Source: Klebsiella grimontii (GTDB lineage Bacteria; Pseudomonadota; Gammaproteobacteria; Enterobacterales; Enterobacteriaceae). Taken from it: a stretch of 64,000 bases of DNA. How positions within the stretch are numbered: the first letter of the stretch is position 1; each line of letters opens with the position of its first letter. The stretch lies in the NCBI RefSeq assembly GCF_900200035.1, contig NZ_FZTC01000015.1, positions 806,001 through 870,000 of the forward strand, written 5' to 3'. The translations under genes and the position numbers were made by a program. This document shows, in pieces, positions 1-8,113 of this stretch. The notes beneath the pieces are model-generated. The model saw nothing but the letters and a program-made list of their open reading frames with translations, did not search any database and was not told where the DNA came from.

Positions 1-1
1 C

Positions 2-466
2 GTCGGGATGGCGCTCGGCCTGCGGCAGAAGCGCAGCGCATCCTGGGTTTATAACTCCATGTCGGATGGGGAGCTGGACGAAGGGTCGACCTGGGAAGCG
101 GCGATGTCGGCGGCCCATTACGGCCTGACGAACCTGATAAATATCGTTGATGTGAACAAACAGCAGGCGGACGGCGATTCGCGCAAAATTCTCGGCTTTG
201 AGCCGCTGCATGAAAAATGGTCCGCCTTCGGCTGGTACGTGCAGCGCGTGGACGGCAACGATCTGGCGGCGGTGATTACCGCCTTCGACAACGCGAAAAA
301 TCATGCGGGCAACCAGCCGCGGGTCATTTTATGCGACACGCTGATGGGCAAAGGGGTGCCGTTCCTGGAAACCCGCGATAAGAACCATTTTATCCGCGTC
401 GATGCCGACGAATGGCAAAAGGCGATTGCGGTGCTGGACGCCAACAAACCGGAAGGAGTGCTGTAA
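2..466 (+). CDS. Transketolase, N-terminal subunit (3' part only)
   Basis: The 5' end lies outside the window; the reading frame is open from base 2. The visible ~155 residues are the C-terminal half of a thiamine-diphosphate-binding transketolase N-terminal subunit. They include the segment SDGELDEGSTWEAAMSAA, which matches the GDGE...G.(V/N)WEA pattern of the cofactor-binding domain, and a downstream CDTLMGKGVPFLE stretch typical of the family. The stop codon shares its last A with the start of the next gene (TAATG), so the two subunits are translationally coupled. In two-subunit transketolases this half binds the diphosphate and the other half binds the pyrimidine ring. The substrate is probably a sugar phosphate but cannot be specified. 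E. coli K-12 has no such pair beside rhlE as far as I recall. Confidence 0.9.
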   Translation, partial: VGMALGLRQKRSASWVYNSMSDGELDEGSTWEAAMSAAHYGLTNLINIVDVNKQQADGDSRKILGFEPLHEKWSAFGWYVQRVDGNDLAAVITAFDNAKNHAGNQPRVILCDTLMGKGVPFLETRDKNHFIRVDADEWQKAIAVLDANKPEGVL

Positions 467-1458
467 TGAGCCAGAGTAAACCACGTTTAAAGACGTCGGC
501 GATGATCGCCTCTATTGCTGATGAAGGCCAGGCGACCGTTTCCGCCCCGTTTGGCGTCGCCCTATCGAAGCTGGCGGCGCAGCGCCCGGAAATCGTCGGG
601 ATGACCGCGGATCTGTCAAAGTATACCGATCTGCATATCTTCGCCCAGGCCTTCCCGGATCGCTTCTTCCAGATGGGGATGGCGGAGCAGCTGCTGATGG
701 GGGCCGCCGGGGGAATGGCGAAGGAGGGATTTATTCCCTTCGCCACCACCTATGCCGCTTTTGCTACCCGCCGCGCCTATGATTTTATCCATCAGGTTAT
801 TGCCGAAGAGCATCTGAACGTAAAGATCTGCGCGGCGCTGCCGGGTCTGACTACCGGCTACGGGCCGAGCCATCAGGCAACGGAAGATCTGGCGATTATG
901 CGCGGCATTCCCGGGATGGTCATCGTCGATCCCTGTGATGCGCTGGAGATAGAACAGGCGGTACCGGCGATTGCCGACCACAGCGGTCCGGTGTATATGC
1001 GTCTGCTGCGCGGTAAGGTGCCGCTGGTGCTCGATAAATATGATTATCAGTTTGAGCTGGGCAAGGCGAAGCTGCTGGAGGACGGTAATGATGTGCTGAT
1101 CATCTCTTCCGGGCTGATGACCATGCGCGCCCTGGAAGCGGTTGCAAAACTGCGGGCCGATAATATCAGCGCGGCGGTACTGCACGTACCCACCATCAAA
1201 CCGCTCGATGAAAAAGCGATCGTTGCGCAGGCGTCGAGGCCCGGTCGTCTGGTGGTGACCGCGGAAAACCACACGTCGGTTGGCGGGTTAGGGGAGGCGG
1301 TTGCCGCGCTGCTGATGCGCAAAGGCGTGCGCTGCGAACTGGATACCGTTGGTTTGCCCGACGAATTCCTGCTGGCCGGGGCGCTTCCGACGCTGCACGA
1401 CCGCTACGGCATTTCCACCGCGAAGATGGTCGAAAAAATTAAGTATCGCCTGCGTTAG
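466..1458 (+). CDS. Transketolase, C-terminal subunit
   Basis: 330 residues, started at the ATG overlapping the upstream stop codon, with GGAAGGAG as ribosome-binding site. It contains the pyrimidine-binding transketolase domain (MTADLSKYT... FFQMGMAEQLLMGAAGGMAKEG, with the conserved Glu of the MAEQ motif that activates thiamine diphosphate) and a C-terminal transketolase domain (about residues 200-325). The size fits the family of separately encoded C-terminal subunits, also seen as 1-deoxyxylulose-5-phosphate synthase-like proteins. It should form an alpha2beta2 enzyme with the preceding product. A GC-rich hairpin follows directly. The pathway is unknown: upstream genes that would show the substrate are outside the window. 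Confidence 0.92.
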   Translation: MSQSKPRLKTSAMIASIADEGQATVSAPFGVALSKLAAQRPEIVGMTADLSKYTDLHIFAQAFPDRFFQMGMAEQLLMGAAGGMAKEGFIPFATTYAAFATRRAYDFIHQVIAEEHLNVKICAALPGLTTGYGPSHQATEDLAIMRGIPGMVIVDPCDALEIEQAVPAIADHSGPVYMRLLRGKVPLVLDKYDYQFELGKAKLLEDGNDVLIISSGLMTMRALEAVAKLRADNISAAVLHVPTIKPLDEKAIVAQASRPGRLVVTAENHTSVGGLGEAVAALLMRKGVRCELDTVGLPDEFLLAGALPTLHDRYGISTAKMVEKIKYRLR

Positions 1459-1465
1459 TTGTTTT

Positions 1466-1488
1466 CGCCGCCGCGTTCTGCGGCGGCG
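1466..1488 (+). terminator. Terminator-like hairpin after the transketolase pair
   Basis: Perfect 9-bp stem CGCCGCCGC/GCGGCGGCG with a 5-nt loop, 8 nt after the stop codon and followed by CTTGTTTAT. The T-tract is weak, so termination is inferred. Confidence 0.6.
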
Positions 1489-1676
1489 CTTGTTTATCGC
1501 CAGGACCGGGAGCAGTGGTTTGTTAGCCAGAGGATTCTTTTCGGCAGATTTTATGCGGTTCATCACAAAATCTGCTAGACTGCGCAGCTTCATGGCATTG
1601 TGGTTTTTGCCATCTCTTTCGCAATAATCTCCCTGAAAACTACGCCTGTGACGGGCCGGGGCGGTTCGGAGTTGTT

Positions 1677-3029
1677 ATGTCTTTTGATTCCCTTGGCCTG
1701 AATCCTGAAATCCTGCGCGCCGTCGCTGAGCAGGGCTACGTTGAGCCAACCCCTATTCAGCAGCAGGCCATCCCGGCGGTATTACAGGGTCGCGATCTGA
1801 TGGCCAGCGCCCAGACCGGTACTGGTAAAACGGCGGGATTTACGCTGCCGCTGCTTCAGCATCTGGTCCAGAAAGAACCGCACGCTAAAGGCCGTCGTCC
1901 GGTGCGCGCGCTGATCCTGACCCCCACGCGCGAGCTGGCGGCGCAGATTGGCGAGAACGTGCGGGATTACAGCAAATACCTTAACGTTCGTTCGCTGGTG
2001 GTGTTCGGCGGCGTGAGCATTAACCCGCAGATGATGAAGCTGCGCAGCGGCGTCGATATCCTGGTGGCAACGCCCGGCCGCCTGCTGGATCTTGAACATC
2101 AGAACGCCGTGAGCCTGGACAAAGTTGAAGTGCTGGTGCTGGATGAAGCCGACCGTATGCTGGATATGGGCTTTATTCACGATATTCGCCGGGTACTGGC
2201 GAAGCTGCCGGCAAAGCGCCAGAACCTGCTGTTCTCCGCAACCTTCTCCGACGAGATTAAATCGCTGGCGGAAAAGCTGCTGCATAATCCGCTGGAAATT
2301 GAAGTCGCTCGCCGCAACACCGCTTCAGAACAGGTGAGCCAGCTGGTGCATTTTGTCGACAAAAAGCGCAAGCGCGAGCTGCTGTCGCAGATGATCGGCG
2401 AAGGCAACTGGCAGCAGGTGCTGGTCTTTACCCGCACCAAGCACGGCGCTAACCATCTGGCGGAGCAGCTTAATAAAGACGGCATCCGCAGCGCCGCCAT
2501 TCACGGCAACAAGAGCCAGGGCGCGCGTACCCGCGCGTTGGCTGACTTTAAATCCGGCGGTATTCGCGTGCTGGTGGCGACCGATATCGCCGCGCGCGGT
2601 CTGGACATTGAAGAGCTGCCGCACGTAGTGAACTACGAGCTGCCAAACGTACCGGAAGACTATGTGCACCGTATTGGTCGTACCGGGCGCGCCGCGGCAA
2701 CGGGTGAAGCGCTGTCGCTGGTCTGCGTGGATGAACATAAGCTGCTGCATGATATCGAACGCTTGCTGAAAAAAGAGATCCCGCGTATCGCCCTTGCGGG
2801 CTATGAGCCGGATCCGTCGATCAAAGCCGAGCCGATTCAGAACGGTCGTCAGCAGCAGCGCGGCGGCGGCGGCCGTGGTGGCCAAAGTCAGGGCCGCGGC
2901 GGCCAGGGACAAGGTCGCGGTCAGCAGTCCGCGCCGCGTCGTACCGATGGCGAAGCGCCGAAAGCGCGAACTCAGGACGGTAAACCTCCTCGCCGTCGTC
3001 GCCCGCGCAAACCCGCGGCGGCTGAGTAA
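1677..3029 (+). CDS. rhlE: ATP-dependent RNA helicase RhlE
   Basis: 450-residue DEAD-box helicase. The Q motif ([10 protein letters not shown], about residues 24-33), Walker A AQTGTGKT (45-52), [20 protein letters not shown] (Walker B), SAT, and the C-terminal helicase motifs ARGLDIE and HRIGRTGR are all visible. The last ~55 residues are a Gly/Arg/Gln-rich basic tail ([15 protein letters not shown]), usual for RhlE and likely an RNA-binding tether. Family knowledge places it in ribosome assembly and RNA decay. Directly upstream is an intergenic region of about 220 bp; in E. coli a TetR gene (cecR) lies near rhlE, but here the transketolase pair does. Cytoplasmic. Confidence 0.97.
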   Translation: MSFDSLGLNPEILRAVAEQGYVEPTPIQQQAIPAVLQGRDLMASAQTGTGKTAGFTLPLLQHLVQKEPHAKGRRPVRALILTPTRELAAQIGENVRDYSKYLNVRSLVVFGGVSINPQMMKLRSGVDILVATPGRLLDLEHQNAVSLDKVEVLVLDEADRMLDMGFIHDIRRVLAKLPAKRQNLLFSATFSDEIKSLAEKLLHNPLEIEVARRNTASEQVSQLVHFVDKKRKRELLSQMIGEGNWQQVLVFTRTKHGANHLAEQLNKDGIRSAAIHGNKSQGARTRALADFKSGGIRVLVATDIAARGLDIEELPHVVNYELPNVPEDYVHRIGRTGRAAATGEALSLVCVDEHKLLHDIERLLKKEIPRIALAGYEPDPSIKAEPIQNGRQQQRGGGGRGGQSQGRGGQGQGRGQQSAPRRTDGEAPKARTQDGKPPRRRRPRKPAAAE

Positions 3030-3047
3030 CCCTATCCCGTCACTCCT

Positions 3048-3118
3048 GCGGGCATAGCCGCGAACGCGCGGCCATGCCCCGGATGGGTTATCCGGGTAAG
3101 GCTCCTTGCCCGGCATGC
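3048..3118. repeat. REP-like stem-loops downstream of rhlE
   Basis: Two GC-rich inverted repeats in tandem. The first pairs GGGCAT.GCCGCG with CGCGGC.ATGCCC; the second pairs CCGGAT with ATCCGG and continues into a TGCCCGGCATG tail. The position at the end of rhlE suggests mRNA 3'-end protection or termination. The sequence resembles enterobacterial REP units only loosely. Confidence 0.45.
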
Positions 3119-3198
3119 TCTTCGCTCACGTTGAACCTCGAGCGAGATTCCAGTTTGCTCAGAAAGACATTCCTCCCGATGGCGAAAAAATGGCACAA

Positions 3199-3218
3199 TA
3201 GTGGCTGTTTATACAGTA
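3199..3218 (+). promoter_or_regulatory. LexA (SOS) box of dinG
   Basis: TAGTGGCTGTTTATACAGTA lies 14 nt before the dinG start. Its right half TATACAGTA is consensus and its left half is degenerate. It closely resembles the known imperfect E. coli dinG SOS box, as I recall it. This implies damage-inducible repression by LexA. Confidence 0.8.
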
Positions 3219-3231
3219 TTCAGGTTTTCTC

Positions 3232-5376
3232 ATGGCTTTGACCGCAGCGCTGAAAGCGCAAATCGCCGCCTGGTATAAGGCGCTTCAGGAACAAATTCCT
3301 GACTTTATTCCCCGTCCTCCGCAGCGGCAGATGATCGCCGATGTGGCGAAGACGCTTGCCGGGGAAGAGGGGCGGCATCTGGCGATAGAAGCCCCGACCG
3401 GCGTCGGTAAAACCTTGTCATATCTGATTCCCGGCATCGCCATTGCCCGTGAAGAACAAAAAACGCTGGTGGTCAGTACCGCCAACGTTGCTCTGCAGGA
3501 CCAAATCTACAGCAAAGACCTGCCGCTGCTGCGCAAAATCATTCCCGACCTGCGATTTACCGCCGCCTTTGGCCGCGGGCGCTACGTCTGCCCGCGTAAC
3601 CTGGCCGCCCTTGCCAGCACCGAACCGACGCAGCAGGATTTACTGGCCTTTCTTGATGACGAACTCACGCCCAATAACCAGGCGGAGCAGAAGCTGTGCG
3701 CGACGCTGAAAGCGGATCTCGATAGCTATAAATGGGACGGCCTGCGCGATCATACCGATAAAAACGTTGATGATTCATTATGGAGCCGCCTGAGCACCGA
3801 CAAAGCCAGCTGTCTGAACCGCAACTGCCACTACTACCGCGAATGCCCCTTCTTCGTCGCCCGCCGGGAAATCCAGGAGGCGGAAGTGGTGGTGGCGAAC
3901 CATGCGCTGGTGATGGCGGCCATGGAGAGCGAAGCGGTGCTGCCGGAGCCTAAGCATTTGCTGCTGGTGCTGGATGAAGGCCACCATCTTCCGGAGGTGG
4001 CCCGCGATGCGCTGGAAATGAGCGCGGAAATTACCGCCCCGTGGTACCGCCTGCAGCTGGATCTTTTTACGAAGCTGGTCGCGACCTGCATGGAGCAGTT
4101 TCGCCCTAAGACCACGCCGCCGCTGGCCAATCCCGAACGGCTGAATGGGCATTGCGAGGAGCTCTACGAACTCATCTCCTCCCTGAATAACATCCTCAAC
4201 CTGTACATGCCGGCCGGGCAGGAGGCTGAGCACCGCTTCCCGATGGGAGAGCTACCGGCGGAAGTGATGGAAATCTGCCAGCGGCTGGCGAAGCTCACCG
4301 AGACGCTGCGCGGTCTGGCGGAGCTGTTCCTTAACGATCTGGGCGAAAAAACCGGCAGCCACGACGTGGTGCGTTTGCATCGGGTTCTGCTGCAGATGAA
4401 CCGCGCGCTGGGGATGTTTGAGAGCCAAAGTAAACTCTGGCGGCTGGCATCGCTGGCGCAATCCTCCGGCGCGCCGGTGACCAAATGGGTTACCCGCGAC
4501 CTGCGGGACGGCCAGATGCATATCTGGTTCCACTGCGTGGGGATCCGCGTCAGCGAACAGCTGGAGAGGCTGCTGTGGCGCAGCGTCCCGCATATCGTCG
4601 TCACCTCTGCGACGCTACGCTCGCTGAATAGCTTTTCGCGTTTGCAGGAGATGAGCGGGCTGAAAGAGAAGGCGGGAGACCGCTTTGTGGCGCTGGACTC
4701 GCCATTCAACCACGTCGAACAGGGTAAAATCGTCATTCCGCAGATGCATTACGAACCGCTTATCGATAACGAAGAGCAGCATATCGCCGAGATGGCCGCC
4801 TATTTCCGGGAGCAGGTCGAGAGCAAAAAGCATCTCGGCATGCTGGTGCTGTTCGCCAGCGGAAGAGCGATGCAGCGCTTTCTCGAACACGTTACCGATC
4901 TGCGCCTGCTGCTGCTGGTTCAGGGCGATAAGCCTCGCTACCGGCTGGTCGAGCTGCATCGCAAACGCGTAGAAGGCGGCGAGCGCAGCGTACTGGTTGG
5001 GCTGCAGTCCTTCGCGGAAGGGCTGGATTTAAAAGGCGAGCTGTTAAGCCAGGTGCATATTCATAAGATCGCGTTCCCGCCGATAGACAGCCCGGTGGTG
5101 ATTACCGAAGGCGAGTGGCTCAAAAGCCTCAACCGCTATCCGTTCGAAGTTCAGAGCCTGCCCAGCGCGTCATTCAACCTGATTCAGCAGGTTGGCCGCC
5201 TGATTCGAAGCCATAGCTGCTGGGGAGAGGCGGTGATTTATGACAAACGCCTGTTAACCAAAAACTACGGTAAGCGTTTATTGAATGCATTACCCGTATT
5301 TCCGATAGAGCAGCCAGCCGTCCCTGAGGTTATAGTAAAAACTAAAACAAAACAGACGCGTCGCAAACGGCGTTAG
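3232..5376 (+). CDS. dinG: ATP-dependent DNA helicase DinG
   Basis: 714 residues, an XPD-like superfamily 2 5'-3' DNA helicase carrying a 4Fe-4S cluster. Walker A is EAPTGVGKT (residues 53-61). The cluster ligands are Cys120 and the three cysteines of CLNRNCHYYRECPFF (near 194, 199 and 205). Motif II is LVLDEGHH, and the late helicase motif QQVGRLIRS is present. The family unwinds R-loops and D-loops and helps clear replication-transcription conflicts. The start is supported by the SOS box immediately upstream and by agreement with the E. coli N-terminus (MALTAALKAQ). The basic C-terminus (KTKTKQTRRKRR) is typical. It is followed 42 nt later by ybiB. Confidence 0.97.
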   Translation: MALTAALKAQIAAWYKALQEQIPDFIPRPPQRQMIADVAKTLAGEEGRHLAIEAPTGVGKTLSYLIPGIAIAREEQKTLVVSTANVALQDQIYSKDLPLLRKIIPDLRFTAAFGRGRYVCPRNLAALASTEPTQQDLLAFLDDELTPNNQAEQKLCATLKADLDSYKWDGLRDHTDKNVDDSLWSRLSTDKASCLNRNCHYYRECPFFVARREIQEAEVVVANHALVMAAMESEAVLPEPKHLLLVLDEGHHLPEVARDALEMSAEITAPWYRLQLDLFTKLVATCMEQFRPKTTPPLANPERLNGHCEELYELISSLNNILNLYMPAGQEAEHRFPMGELPAEVMEICQRLAKLTETLRGLAELFLNDLGEKTGSHDVVRLHRVLLQMNRALGMFESQSKLWRLASLAQSSGAPVTKWVTRDLRDGQMHIWFHCVGIRVSEQLERLLWRSVPHIVVTSATLRSLNSFSRLQEMSGLKEKAGDRFVALDSPFNHVEQGKIVIPQMHYEPLIDNEEQHIAEMAAYFREQVESKKHLGMLVLFASGRAMQRFLEHVTDLRLLLLVQGDKPRYRLVELHRKRVEGGERSVLVGLQSFAEGLDLKGELLSQVHIHKIAFPPIDSPVVITEGEWLKSLNRYPFEVQSLPSASFNLIQQVGRLIRSHSCWGEAVIYDKRLLTKNYGKRLLNALPVFPIEQPAVPEVIVKTKTKQTRRKRR

Positions 5377-5418
5377 CGGTGCAGTGTCGATGATGTGAGA
5401 AGCTCAGAGGAGCCTGCA

Positions 5419-6387
5419 ATGGACTACAGCAAAATCATTAAAGAAGTCGGGCGCGGCAAAAATCACGCCCGCGACCTGGACGTGGAGACGGCGCGCGCGC
5501 TCTACTCGCGGATGCTTAACGGCGAGGTGCCTGAGCTCGAACTCGGCGGCATTCTCATTGCCCTGCGCATCAAGGGCGAAGGTGAAGCGGAGATGAAGGG
5601 CTTCTATGAAGCGATGCAGAATCATACGATGAAGCTGACGCCGCCGGTCGCTAAACCGATGCCGATAGTGATCCCCAGCTACAACGGCGCGCGCAAGCAG
5701 GCTAACCTGACGCCTCTGCTCGCCGTGCTTCTGCATAAGCTTGGCTTCCCGGTGATTGTTCACGGCGTGAGCCACGATCCCACCCGCGTGCTGACGGAAA
5801 CGATTTTTGAACTGATGGGGATCCCGGCGACGCTTCAGGCGGGCCAGGCCCAGGCGCGGTTAGACAGCCATCAGCCGGTTTACGTGCCGGTCGGCGCATT
5901 GTGTCCGCCGCTGGAAAAACAGCTGGCGATGCGCTGGCGCATGGGGGTGCGTAACAGCGCCCACACGCTGGCCAAGCTGGCGACGCCGTTTGCTGAAGAT
6001 GCGGCGCTGCGCCTGTCGAGCGTTTCGCATCCTGAATACGTTGGCCGGGTGGCGAAATTCTTTGCCGAGATCGGCGGCCGGGCGCTGCTGATGCACGGTA
6101 CCGAAGGCGAAGTTTACGCCAATCCGCAGCGCTGTCCGCAGATCAGCCTGATTGACGCGGCCGGTACGCGGGTGGTTAACGAGCGTCAGGATGGCGCAGC
6201 GGAGCAGGCGCTCGTCCTGCCGGCGTCAAAAGATCCCGAAGTGACCGCGCGCTGGATTGAGCGCTGTTCTGTAGGGAGCGAGCCGTTGCCGCAATCGCTG
6301 AAAATTCAGCTGGCCTGCTGTCTGGTGGCGACCGGCGTCGCCTCCTCTCTGGAGCAGGGGCTGGCGAAGGTGGCTGAGAGCTGGTAA
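5419..6387 (+). CDS. ybiB: YbiB, TrpD2-like nucleic-acid-binding protein
   Basis: 322 residues from the ATG preceded by GAGGAG; an upstream in-frame start would add 8 residues but lacks homology support. The fold family is anthranilate phosphoribosyltransferase-like (TrpD2): an N-terminal helical domain with LYSRMLNGEVPELELGGILIALRIKGE, then the nucleoside-phosphorylase-like domain. TrpD2 proteins lack the enzymatic activity and bind nucleic acids. E. coli YbiB is described as LexA-controlled through the adjacent dinG. The 42-nt spacing and shared strand here fit a dinG-ybiB operon. The precise cellular role is not established. Confidence 0.93.
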   Translation: MDYSKIIKEVGRGKNHARDLDVETARALYSRMLNGEVPELELGGILIALRIKGEGEAEMKGFYEAMQNHTMKLTPPVAKPMPIVIPSYNGARKQANLTPLLAVLLHKLGFPVIVHGVSHDPTRVLTETIFELMGIPATLQAGQAQARLDSHQPVYVPVGALCPPLEKQLAMRWRMGVRNSAHTLAKLATPFAEDAALRLSSVSHPEYVGRVAKFFAEIGGRALLMHGTEGEVYANPQRCPQISLIDAAGTRVVNERQDGAAEQALVLPASKDPEVTARWIERCSVGSEPLPQSLKIQLACCLVATGVASSLEQGLAKVAESW

Positions 6388-6401
6388 CTGTATCGGCAGG
6401 C

Positions 6402-6433
6402 AAAAAAAAGCCCGTCCAGTGGCATGGACGGGC
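6402..6433 (-). terminator. Rho-independent terminator of ybiJ (possibly bidirectional)
   Basis: Perfect 9-bp stem GCCCGTCCA/TGGACGGGC with a 6-nt loop, flanked on the ybiJ-distal side by eight A (eight U in the minus-strand transcript). It also lies just behind ybiB on the plus strand. Confidence 0.85.
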
Positions 6434-6509
6434 AAGGCAAGGGTATTAAAGGATCTTACAGGGTTAAAACAGTGGCATTACAGAGTGTTGCTACAGGAAA
6501 TGCTGGCGA

Positions 6510-6770
6510 TTATTTGTAGATAACCGCGGTACCGCTCAGTTTGTTGTTGCTGTTAGCGGAGGTAATGCTATAGCCGGTCGCGCCAGCGGCCTCTGCTTTT
6601 TCAGCCAGTTTGGCTTCCAGTCCATCCAGCGTCGTCGCGCCTTCAGCAGAAACCACACCGATTTTGTTCATGCTCTCTGCCTGAGCCGATGTGACCGGCT
6701 GAGCGGCGAACGCGCCGAAAGACAGAGCGGACAGGGCGATAGCGGCAGCAGCGTATTTGATGTTTTTCAT
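6510..6770 (-). CDS. ybiJ: YbiJ, small DUF1471/YhcN-type periplasmic protein
   Basis: 86 residues starting at MKNIKYAAAA; the longer in-frame extension is rejected because the signal peptide begins here. The signal peptide (AAAIALSALSFGAFA, cut before AQP) is followed by the compact YhcN/BhsA fold: SAQAESMNKIGVVSAEGATTLDGLEAKLAEKAEAAGATGYSITS and a final SGTAVIYK. Relatives are stress-induced periplasmic proteins linked to biofilm, acid and peroxide responses. The function of YbiJ itself is not known. A CRP-like palindrome lies 48 nt upstream of the start. Confidence 0.93.
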   Translation of the reverse strand: MKNIKYAAAAIALSALSFGAFAAQPVTSAQAESMNKIGVVSAEGATTLDGLEAKLAEKAEAAGATGYSITSANSNNKLSGTAVIYK

Positions 6771-6818
6771 AATTAATCTCTCGCAGGTTGTTCTGTATAG
6801 GGGACGATGTTCCGTCGA

Positions 6819-6834
6819 TGTGATAAGTATCACG
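6819..6834. promoter_or_regulatory. CRP-like site upstream of ybiJ
   Basis: TGTGATAAGTATCACG matches the CRP consensus TGTGA-N6-TCACA in 9 of 10 fixed positions. It lies 48 nt before the ybiJ start. The rest of the 285-nt gap up to ybiI is AT-rich (long A/T runs around 6855-6925) and holds no credible gene. Confidence 0.5.
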
Positions 6835-7055
6835 GTTTTTGGCGGGAGATAAAATCGAAGGAAATTAACAATCTCAATCTAATTTTTTGAATGATTATTA
6901 ATTTATTGAATATTAATAAATTATTTTAGCCGGTGGCGGCGAAACCGGTTGGGACGGCATTCAGCGGGCTGGAAGGGCACATTTTGCCACTCCGTTTGCC
7001 AAAAATCGTGCGCGAAAAGTTAATGCGATATGCGGTAATGAACGGTAAATATCGG

Positions 7056-7322
7056 TCAGCGAAGCTGGCTATCTTTGGAACCTCTGCGATTATATCCCGA
7101 AAATGTATTGTTATGTAAATCTTTCTCCTGTTGGCATTTAACGCAGTATTTGACTCCCGCAACCGCCCGTCGGCGCGCCTCAGGAATCGGCTCTCCGCAT
7201 TCTTCACAAAATTTGTTGCTTTCGCCCGATGACAGCTCATTTCGCGCCCGGGCTATCGCGTCGTTGATGGTGCTGTCGATCTGTTCCTGCACCGCGTCAT
7301 CATTTGCCCAACCTGATGCCAT
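7056..7322 (-). CDS. ybiI: YbiI, DksA/TraR-type zinc-finger protein
   Basis: 88 residues. A short N-terminal helical region (DDAVQEQIDSTINDAIARAR) is followed by a C4 zinc finger with Cys39, Cys42, Cys60 and Cys63 in CEECGEPIPEARRRAV...KYCVKC, the DksA/TraR signature. It lacks the long coiled coil of DksA, so a direct DksA-like action on RNA polymerase is uncertain. It sits 68 nt downstream of ybiX on the same strand and is probably the last gene of the fiu-ybiX-ybiI unit. Confidence 0.93.
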   Translation of the reverse strand: MASGWANDDAVQEQIDSTINDAIARARNELSSGESNKFCEECGEPIPEARRRAVAGVKYCVKCQQEKDLHNNTFSGYNRRGSKDSQLR

Positions 7323-7390
7323 AGTTCACCTCGCTATCTCTTCTCTCTTTAGTATAGAGAATATGGGGGTAAAAAATGACCAGACAAGGC

Positions 7391-8068
7391 TCAGATCTCT
7401 GACCATTCGCGCAGCAGGTTATGGTACAGATTAAGCAGAGACAGCACTTCGTCGCTTTCGCCGTGGCGGCTTTTTAATTTCTGAATATTGCCATCCAGTT
7501 CAAACAGCATACTGCGGCGTTTATCGTCACGGATCATTGACTGAATCCATAAGAACGAGGCGACGCGGACGCCTGAGGTCACCGGGGTGACGCAGTGCAG
7601 GCTGCTCGAAGGGTAGAGCACCAGGTCCCCGGCCGGGAGCTTAACCGCGTGCTGCCCGTAGGTGTCGTTGACGACCAGCTCACCGCCTGCGTAACTTTCC
7701 GGAGCGCTTAAAAACAGGGTGGCGGAAAGATCGGTGCGCATCCAGCCGCCCTGCGCCTGGCTGCGCACCGCGCCGTCGACGTGAAAACCGTAAGTTTCGC
7801 TCTGCTGGTAGCGGTTGAACAGCGGGCTGGAAATCGCCTTCGGCAGCGCGGCGGCAAAAAAAAGCGAACTGCGGTTCAGCGCCGCCAGCACGTTGCCCTG
7901 AAGCTCGGCGTAGAGGTTGCTGCGGGTGTCCACCTGCTGGTTATGTTTGACCTGAGCGCCCTGGTCGCCGGTCGTCACGCGCCCGTCAACCCATTCCGCC
8001 TGCTGAAGCTGAGCGGTAAAATCGTCCACTTCCTGAGGGGTGAGAACGGCGGGAATATGGTACATCAT
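7391..8068 (-). CDS. ybiX: YbiX, Fe(II)/2-oxoglutarate-dependent PKHD-type hydroxylase
   Basis: 225 residues. The double-stranded beta-helix metal triad is visible as His96-x-Asp98 ([10 protein letters not shown]) and His158 ([10 protein letters not shown]), with Arg168 (GVRVASF) as the likely 2-oxoglutarate-binding residue. The family (PiuC/YbiX) regularly neighbours TonB-dependent siderophore receptors. The substrate is unknown, but participation in siderophore-iron handling is the usual inference. The gene starts 45 nt after fiu, with GGAGATAAA as ribosome-binding site. A terminator-like hairpin in the gap may lower its expression relative to fiu. Confidence 0.95.
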   Translation of the reverse strand: MMYHIPAVLTPQEVDDFTAQLQQAEWVDGRVTTGDQGAQVKHNQQVDTRSNLYAELQGNVLAALNRSSLFFAAALPKAISSPLFNRYQQSETYGFHVDGAVRSQAQGGWMRTDLSATLFLSAPESYAGGELVVNDTYGQHAVKLPAGDLVLYPSSSLHCVTPVTSGVRVASFLWIQSMIRDDKRRSMLFELDGNIQKLKSRHGESDEVLSLLNLYHNLLREWSEI

Positions 8069-8088
8069 CGTTTTATCTCCTGAGAAAA

Positions 8089-8106
8089 CGGGGCGTTGCC
8101 GCCCCG
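8089..8106 (-). terminator. Attenuating hairpin between fiu and ybiX
   Basis: Perfect 7-bp stem CGGGGCG/CGCCCCG with a 4-nt loop, followed in the minus-strand transcript by four U. It lies only 20 nt before the ybiX start, so it may be a partial terminator letting some Fur-controlled transcripts through. Confidence 0.6.
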
Positions 8107-8113
8107 CCGTGGA

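Noticed and set aside
2-1458. Transketolase pair as a frameshifted single gene
   Set aside because: The TAATG junction with a good ribosome-binding site and the known two-subunit family explain it.
2794-3057. Arg/Ser-rich frame overlapping the rhlE tail
   Set aside because: Out-of-frame reading of the Gly/Arg/Gln repeats in the rhlE C-terminus.
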